From the NCBI GenBank assembly GCA_022605955.1, contig JAKCOZ010000040.1:1302001-1366000 (forward strand): a stretch of 64,000 nt of DNA, read 5' to 3'. The notes beneath the pieces were generated by a model. That model was given only the letters and a program-made list of their open reading frames with translations. It had not been told where the DNA came from and made no database searches. A program made the position numbers and the translations under genes. How positions within the stretch are numbered: position 1 is the stretch's first letter; the number at the start of each line of letters is the position of its first letter. The DNA comes from Rallus limicola. Its lineage: Eukaryota; Chordata; Aves; Gruiformes; Rallidae. Of this stretch, positions 57,706 through 64,000 are shown piece after piece.

Positions 57706-58017
57706 GTGAGTAGGAGGCCTCTTCTCCTTCTCCTTCAAGATCAGGTCTTTCCTTGATGTATGTTGCCAGTGTTGCAGTCTGTCCCAGCCCACGGCTGGGA
57801 GGTGCTTCACATGGGAGAGGGAAGGGGAGAGAAAGTCTTGCACAGAGAGGGGCTGGGACTTAGTTGAGGTGGCTCCTGGGCTTTGAGCTGGGCAGCATAT
57901 GCTGGGCCAAGCAGGTGCCTTGCCTCCCTGGTGGATGGATGCAGTGCCGCTTCTCATGTGTCCTGGTGTTCTCTGTCCCCTGACCCTTTCTCCCAGGTGA
58001 TCCTCTGTCCCAGAGAA

Positions 58018-58335
58018 ATGTCCTGCTCCGAGAAGTGCCAGCCCTGCTGCGAGCCCTGCCAGCCCTGCTGCCCTCCTTGCCAGCCCTGCAGTCCTCCTTG
58101 CCAGCCCTGCGGGCCAATCCCGCTGGCCAACAGCTGCAATGAGCCCTGTGTCAGGCAGTGCCAGAACTCCACCGTGGTCATCGAACCCCCTGCTGTGGTG
58201 GTGACCCTGCCCGGCCCCATCCTCAGCTCCTTCCCACAGAACACCCTTGTGGGCTCCTCCACCTCCGCAGCTGTTGGCAGCATCCTCAGCTGTGACGGAG
58301 TGCCCATCACCTGCAGCAGATGCCCCCCCTGCTAA
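58018..58335 (+). CDS. Variant feather beta-keratin with CQPC-repeat N-terminus
   Basis: 105 residues. Intron 57706-57996 in the 5' UTR, acceptor CTCCCAG. The N-terminus is expanded to a run of Cys-Pro tetrapeptides ([18 protein letters not shown], residues 7-24, then SPPCQPC), giving about ten extra cysteines before the usual [15 protein letters not shown]. The core is the same as in the other copies. The tail is shortened by an in-frame 42-base deletion: ITCSRCPPC replaces the longer tail with SGGFDLSC, so 14 residues are missing. It is the only keratin on the plus strand, so the pair 58018/59881 is convergent. The start was chosen because MSC opens all family members; an upstream in-frame ATG at 57883 lies in the intron. 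Confidence 0.92.
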   Translation: MSCSEKCQPCCEPCQPCCPPCQPCSPPCQPCGPIPLANSCNEPCVRQCQNSTVVIEPPAVVVTLPGPILSSFPQNTLVGSSTSAAVGSILSCDGVPITCSRCPPC

Positions 58336-58406
58336 AGCTGCTGGCAACACCTTAGGGGCTGTGCCTGGTGCTCCCTGTGAGCCACCTCCTTTTCTCCTTT
58401 AGACTC

Positions 58407-58412
58407 ATTAAA
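58407..58412 (+). other. Poly(A) signal ATTAAA of the plus-strand keratin
   Basis: It lies 72 bases after the stop codon, giving a much shorter 3' UTR than in the minus copies. Confidence 0.75.
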
Positions 58413-59558
58413 GTTGTGTTGCATTGGAGCCTGAGCCTCTGAGTCCTCCTTCCTTTTGTGGCAAGTCTCCCAGTCTGCTCAGGGAAAGAGGTGGAGGAAG
58501 GAAGGAGAGGGTGGGACTCAGTGCAGTGGAGCTGTCTCCCCTGATCCTGAGGCAGACATCCCTGGCTACTGCACAACCAGTGGGCGTCAGGGAGAGGATG
58601 TCTCCAAAGGGTGGCAGGTGTGGGGATGGGAAACAACAAAGCCTGGGGAGAACACACAGCCTCCCCTCTGCCTCCCACTCTGCTCCATGACCTGGTCTAG
58701 GGTCCATGGCTTGTACACACGGGCACAGGTAGTTGAAATAGGCACCTCATCCAGTGTTCCAGTGCCTAGCCCAGCTCATGGCTGCAGATTCAGAAGAGCA
58801 CTGAGCCTCTGCCCTCTCTCTGGCCACCTTTTAAGTACTGTAATACTGCAATGAGGTCTCCCCTGAACCTTCTCTTCTCATAGGACAGGTACTCCAGCCC
58901 TTTGGTCATCTGTGACGTGTACACTGCAGTGGGTGCTGCATCAGGAGCAGCAGTGGGTTTCTTGATGCAAAGTGGCTGTGCAGTGGTAGAGCCACCTGGG
59001 TGAAGGTGACCACGAACCAACTACCCACACTACACTGCTTTACCACTGCTGCCTTTCTGTAAAGCAAATACTTTCTATTCTCAAAACCCACAGATTCTCC
59101 TTATATGAAAGCTCTATTAATTAATTGTCTCTTACACTACATCTATTTCAATCTATCCAGTATTATTCCATATCAAGGAGCCCAACAGCCACTCCCTGCC
59201 ACCCCAGTGCATATCCAGCCGCAGTGAGATGAACACCTTTCCCCACGAGCTGATGGGGCTGCTGACCCCTCAAGGCCTCCTGCTTTTCTGGGCAGTTGTA
59301 GGCAGAGGCACAGCAAGGCAAGGCCTGATGGTAACTGGCAGCAGAACATCCAGAGATTTGTTCCTGGGCTCCAAGTGACAGTGCCCAAAAGAGAGGCAGG
59401 GAAGGGTGTCCCAACCTCCCATTCCTCTGTGGATGGAGAAGGGTCTCCTTGTATGCTCACCTCTTCCACCCCAGAGCAACACTCTTCTCCTTTGGCAGCG
59501 CAGGGAGTGTCCATGGAGGGAATGAACACAAGGAGACCAGGCTTGAATGCAGCAGAAC
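58413..59558. other. Unique spacer with one CR1 fragment
   Basis: A minus CR1 piece at about 58795-58915 encodes LEYLSYEKRRFRGDLIAVLQYLKGG. Nothing else was recognised on either side of it. Confidence 0.5.
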
Positions 59559-59880
59559 TTTAATGAGCCAAAAGAGGGAAACAAAGTCTCTCCAAGTGGA
59601 GGACAGCAGTGCAGGGCGTCTCAGGGGTACCCAAGAATCCCTGCCTGTGTGCACATTCCTGCATGATGTTTGTCTATAAAATAAAGAGGGAGAAGACATC
59701 GTCCCCACCAGGCTGGTCTGGGGGACTTTAATCCCAAATGAAACTGAAGCAGACAAGGAAGCAGGAGAGAGAAGCATAGCCATTCAGCTACCCTGGAAAC
59801 CACATCAGGAAGATCTATCGTGTGCCTATCATCATCTTCTGAGTTCCTTAAAGTGTTTCTGAGGGTTTTTCCCAGCCTCT
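59559..59880 (-). other. 3' UTR and poly(A) signal of the keratin at 59881
   Basis: ATTAAA on the minus strand at 59559-59564. The UTR is diverged from those at 28812 and 41451. Confidence 0.7.
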
Positions 59881-60186
59881 TTAGCAGGGGCGGCACCTTC
59901 TGCCACCGTAGCGGCTGGTGATGCAGGAGAGGTCAAAGCCCCCAGAGGTGATGGGCACTCCGTCACAGCTGAGGATGCTGCCAACAGCAGCAGAGGTGGA
60001 GGAGCCCACAAGGGTGTTCTGCGGGAAGGAGCTGAGGATGGGTCCGGGCAGGGTCACCACCACAGCAGGGGGCTCGATGACCACCGTGGAGTTCTGGCAC
60101 TGCCTGACACAGGGCTCATTGCAGCTGTTGGCCAGCGGGGTCGGGCCGCAGGGCCGGCAGGGCAGGCACTGGTTGTAGCAGGACAT
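59881..60186 (-). CDS. Feather beta-keratin (type X)
   Basis: 101 residues. The tail [10 protein letters not shown] adds a cysteine compared with the other type X tails (RRGLPC, RRGFPC). The intron is 60210-60563. Confidence 0.94.
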   Translation of the reverse strand: MSCYNQCLPCRPCGPTPLANSCNEPCVRQCQNSTVVIEPPAVVVTLPGPILSSFPQNTLVGSSTSAAVGSILSCDGVPITSGGFDLSCITSRYGGRRCRPC

Positions 60187-60563
60187 GTTTCACAGGGCAG
60201 GAGCTGCACCTGGGAGAGAAGCAGGGAGGAAGCACAGCACAAGGGTGGGTGAGGAGCAGGTTGGGGCTTTTTTCTTCTGTCCCATAAAGGACCCAAGGGG
60301 TCGTGGGGAGCAGGAAACTGTGCCAAGAGCCACATGGTCTTCATCATTCTATAAAGAGCAGCCTGGCTCACAGAGGGTCCCTCCCAATTTGTAATCAAAT
60401 CCTTCCTCAGCCTCAGTCCAGTCTCTGTCTGAGTAACCCTCTCTCTACTTTGTCATGACCAGAAGATCCAAAGCCCAGGGAAGGACAGAGCCAAGAGCAT
60501 CTGAGATGCCCACCCATTGGAGATCTCCCTCTGGAAGAGGAGGAGAAGGAGCTCAGCACTCAC

Positions 60564-60629
60564 CTGGTTTCCAAAGAGAAGGAGGCAGGAGAGGTGTGTG
60601 AGAGAGCAGAGCCTTGTGCTGGCTTTTAT
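60564..60629 (-). promoter_or_regulatory. Promoter TATA and exon 1, keratin at 59881
   Basis: The minus-strand ATAAAAG is at 60623-60629 and the donor is at 60564/60563. The 5' flank 60630-60950 holds no gene. Confidence 0.75.
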
Positions 60630-60950
60630 CCCTGCCCTGCATTGCCGCAGGACACGAGGCCCCTTTGCAGAGGTACCAATTTTCTGAGCAGCCCCTCTTG
60701 CATGCAAACCATCGCCGCTGATGCTACGGGCTGGGCTGTATTTTCCAGCACTGCTGCCTTTTCATTTGCAGCTCTGTGCCATGCCCATTCCCCAGTGAGG
60801 GCTGCTTCTGAGCAGGGGGAGGAAAGGCCCCGGGGTTTCTAGGGCTGGAATGCAGCAGTGTGGGCAGAAGAGTCAGCTGAACTGCTGCCAACACTGCCCC
60901 AACCTGGCCATCACTCCCAGACCTGAGATGCTAAACAGTGCACAGCAGCC

Positions 60951-61355
60951 TGTTGTGTTTTGACCCTGGCTTGAGGTCAGACTCCCAGAGGCTTAGGAGT
61001 CAAGATAAAGACAGGGAGAGATCATCCTGTAATCAACATCATGGGCAGAACAGACTCAACACAGAGTGATGGAAAGAAAACTCTCTAATTTCTTACACAC
61101 CCAGTGACACCTGAGTCAGGTAATGAGAAGCACGACCAGATCTTAAAGCACCTCTCCCCACCCCTCCCTTCTTAGCAGACTTCACTCTAGTCATGATTTC
61201 ACTCCCTTCTTCCCCCCCACTGTGGTACCACTGTGGGGGAATGGGGGTTCTCAGCCAGCTCCTCACAAGTTGGTTTCCTTCTTGGCCGAGGGGTCACTCA
61301 TTCCACACACCCTTCCCCTGCTGCACTGTGCGGTCCCAGCCACGGCAGACAGTCC
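60951..61355 (-). mobile_element. LTR-A variant
   Basis: This is the paralogue of 30215, with a short deletion in the ccactgtggtacc region near 61220. Confidence 0.55.
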
Positions 61356-62000
61356 TTCACAAAGAAAGACCAAGAAGACCAAATGCAAGGTCCTGCATAT
61401 GGCTCAGGGCAATTCCAAGCAGAACTCCAGGCTGAGTGGAGAATGGATTGTGAGCAGCCCTGAGGAGAAGGACTTGGTGGTGCTGGTTGATGGGAAGTTA
61501 AGCATAAGTCATCAGTGCATGCCTGCAGCCCAGAGCACCAAGTGTGTCCTGTACCACAGTGACAGAGGCGTGACCAGCAGGTCTAGGGAGGTGATTCTGC
61601 CCCTCTACACCACTGCCATGGGACCCTTCCTGGAGTACTGTGTCTGTCTTTAGTGCCCCCAAGATAAAAAAGAGCTGGAGCTCGTGGAGGAAGTCCAGAG
61701 GAGGGCAATGCAGATGCTAAAGAGGCTTGAGCACCTCCCCAGTGAGGAGAGGTTGAGAGACTTGGGGTTGCTCAGCTCGGAAAAGGGAAGACTCCAGAGA
61801 GACCTTAGAACAGCCTTCTAGTACCTAAAGTGGGAGAGGGTCTTTTGACCAGAGCATGTATTGACAGGGGTAGAGTTAAGAGCTTTAAGGTGAAAGCAGG
61901 TAGATGAAGGTGAGGGTTAGGAAGAAACTGTTCCCTGAGTAGGTGGAATTGGCAGGTTTGATGGGCCTTTGATCAAACTGAGCTAATGGAAAGTTTCTGT
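61356..62000 (+). repeat. CR1 LINE fragment, reverse transcriptase C-terminus and 3' part
   Basis: It encodes KKTKCKVLHMAQ, GEWIVSSPEEKDLVVLVDGKLS and SRSREVILPLYTTAMGPFLEYC, then decays. The copy at 30636 keeps only the first 120 bases. Confidence 0.75.
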
Positions 62001-62189
62001 GCCCATTGCACAGGGATTTGATCTAGATCGTCCTGACCATTATATGAGTCCATGACAGTGGGGTTCATCACTATGACCTGTTTCATCTGTATCCTCACCT
62101 CCTCTGAGGGGGTGTGTGTGTGAGAGAGCTTGTGTGTCCTGAGGGTCCTATGGATCTTCTCCATGTGCACTGCCGACCTCAAAGGAGTG

Positions 62190-62647
62190 GCCATCAATTA
62201 GGGACTCAAGTGCCTGAGGACAGGATCCCAGAGTCGCTGTTGCCGGGGCCGCTGCCGGCCGTTCCCGGGACACTCGGCCGGACACGGCGGCTGCAAGGGC
62301 GGCAGCAGCACCCGAGGGGCCCCGGGGGTCGCTGTGGCTTTGGGGTGCCTTGTCCCCGGGCAGCAGCAGCAGCATCCGACCCATTCCTCTGGCCGGCTTT
62401 CCTGAGCTCCGGCCGCGCCGGCGGCTCGTCCCGCTTCGCTCTGCGCCGGGGAGTGCGGGGGGACCAGGGCTGGGCAGGGCCGCGCCCCTCGGGCCACTCT
62501 GCTCCCGGCCCGCCCGGCCCAGTCCCGCTGCCGGCGCAGGGCTCAGCCCCGGGGCGGAGGGGGCGGCAGCGGGGCCGTGAGGAGAGAGAGGAGTCGGCGG
62601 AGAGGAGGCGCCGCGGCCAGAGGCAGCAGAGAGCCGGGGCTGGCGGG
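62190..62647. other. GC-rich 5' region of V7
   Basis: It matches 31060-31505. CpG-rich, no TATA seen, and probably the V promoter region. Confidence 0.45.
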
Positions 62648-63398
62648 ATGCGGCGGGGCCGGGGTGCAGGGCTGGCGGGGCTGGCCGCGGTGCTGCTGGG
62701 TGCGTGCGTGGGGCTGCCGGGGGTGGCAGGGTCCCAGTCTGGGACCACCGCTGTGCCCGGGAACGGTCTCTGGCTCTCATGCTCATTCTTGAATCTTATT
62801 CCCAATCCCACCCCATCCTCCCATCCAGGTCTCTATTATTCCATTCCTCTCTTTCTCTGCCTCATTTCCTCTCTTTCCTTTTCTCATGCATATCATCACC
62901 CTTCTCAACCCATCATTCACACATTCCTCTCTCCAGCAGCTATTATTCCTGGGCACTTTCTTGTTCCTGCCCAGGCTGGAAACCCTTCTCCTCCTCATCT
63001 GGGCATGGTGCCGCTGCTTGTGCGGGATTTGCTCTGGCAAACACCAGGCAGGGCTGGGCAGAAAGCAGTTTCTGAGGTTTTTCCTTCTCTTCCTCCTTCC
63101 TGGCAGCGGCTGTGGGCAGAGCCCAGGTGCAGCAGGAGCCGTCGGCAGAGACCACCGAGGACATCGCCATCAACATCACTTGCTCCCACACAAATATAAA
63201 GGGCAATGAGCTCATCTACTGGTACCGTCAGCTGCCGGGCCGAGGTCCCGAATTTCTCATGTTGGTTAACAAAGGATCCACGGAGCTGGCAGACCCCCCT
63301 GGGAAGCTGCAGGTGTCGTCAGACCGACGGTCCAGCAGCCTGCTGCTGTCCCGGCCCCGGCGCAGGGACGCGGCGGTGTATTACTGCGCCGTGGGAGA
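62648..63398 (+). CDS. TCR alpha/delta-like V segment, intact (V7, type B)
   Basis: Leader 62648-62699, intron 62700-63106 (407 bp), V exon 63107-63398. The V domain has SAETTEDIAINITC, which creates an N-glycosylation site NIT before the first cysteine, then CDR1 around NIKGNEL, IYWYRQLPGRGPEFL, CDR2 around LVNKGSTELA, and DAAVYYCAVGD. Both Ig cysteines are present and there is no stop. Confidence 0.82.
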
Positions 63399-63437
63399 CA
63401 CGGGGAGAGGAGCCGGGGCTGCGGCCGGGCACGAACC
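63399..63437 (+). promoter_or_regulatory. V recombination signal, 23-bp spacer (V7)
   Basis: CACGGGG at 63399-63405, 23-base spacer, GCACGAACC at 63429-63437. Confidence 0.7.
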
Positions 63438-64000
63438 GCCGCGGGCGGGGCCGGGCGTGTGTGTCGGGGTCGGGGGCACAGCCCCGGCCGGGCCCAACAG
63501 GGGGCGCTGCTGCTCGTGCCTGGCTCATTCCCCGCTCCCCGGGCAGCCTGAGACGGGCCGTGCAAGGCCGGGGGGCAGCAGCATGTGTCCCACAGGGCTC
63601 TCCTGCTTCCCCAGAAAGGGCTCAGAGCCTGCGGGGTGACGTGGCACCCTCTGGCCTGTCCGGAACGGCCTGCCAGCCTTGTGTCTGCAAGGGATCGCAG
63701 AGGGCACAGGTTCCCTTCCAGCCCAGCTCAGGCTGCTTCTGCTCTGGCCTCTGTCCCCCTTTCCCAAGGATGCTGAGCTCTTTTGCCCGCTCTGAATGCA
63801 GTAGCAGACACAGAAGTGCTGTGCAGCCCAGACACCCATATGTAATAAATAAATTTATTAGAATTTGTTCTCAAACTGGCAGTTTAACTGCTTGTGCATT
63901 TACTTCTCAAAATAAAATGCCTGCAAAGGGTTAAAAGGCACTTGCTAACAGAAACATGGGATAATGGACATCAAATAACATGGGATATTGTTAATATTGT
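63438..64000. other. V7 downstream flank, then AT-rich unique DNA
   Basis: The usual V downstream sequence runs to cagacaccc (63837) and then breaks into AT-rich DNA beginning atatgtaataaataaattt. No gene is seen in the last 160 bases. Confidence 0.45.

Overview
The window is bird genomic DNA, most likely from a GC-rich, repeat-dense microchromosome. Three things support this. Eight genes encode feather-type beta-keratin, a family confined to sauropsids and, in this short cysteine-rich form, to birds. Chicken-repeat-1 (CR1) LINE fragments occur throughout. Several ERV-type LTRs of avian style are present. My recollection is that chicken carries both a feather keratin cluster and the T-cell receptor alpha/delta locus on chromosome 27, which would fit, but I could not check this here.

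Two multigene families alternate along the window. Feather keratin (FK) genes lie on the minus strand at 1 (partial), 29142, 34449, 41781, 45342, 51596 and 59881. One FK gene at 58018 is on the plus strand and has an unusual structure. Each minus-strand FK gene has a TATA box, a short non-coding exon 1, an intron of about 355-380 bp and a single coding exon. Between the FK genes, always on the plus strand, are T-cell-receptor-like V segments at 3257, 25268, 32085, 37935, 49290, 55374 and 62648. Each V segment has a leader exon, an intron and a V exon, and the intact ones end in a 23-bp-spacer recombination signal. Five are intact (25268, 32085, 37935, 49290, 62648). Two have lost the 3' end of the V exon together with the signal (3257, 55374). 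One orphan leader exon sits at 31506. No J, D or C segment was seen. V and FK thus form a composite duplicated unit (FK<- ... V-> ... FK<- ...), and the repeat junctions between them recur from unit to unit.

The connecting DNA is a mosaic of CR1 fragments in both orientations and of one diverged ERV LTR family. Two younger solo LTRs with clean target-site duplications are also present: a 765-bp minus-strand LTR (three copies) and a 750-bp plus-strand LTR (two copies). Their presence or absence orders the duplication events.

The most unusual part is 6551-22588. Two nearly identical inverted arms of about 2.1 kb enclose about 11.8 kb of spacer. Each arm ends, at its inner edge, in an FK promoter cut off near its transcription start. 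The spacer holds a 13-bp minisatellite (10973-11603, about 48 apparently perfect copies) and about 8.8 kb of T-run array (11691-20521). The array is made of runs of about 8-10 T broken by CC, CCG, CCGG or CCCG and by a recurring 13-bp motif, GAGTCCCCTCGCC. The long Phe- or Lys-rich reading frames there come from composition and are not genes.
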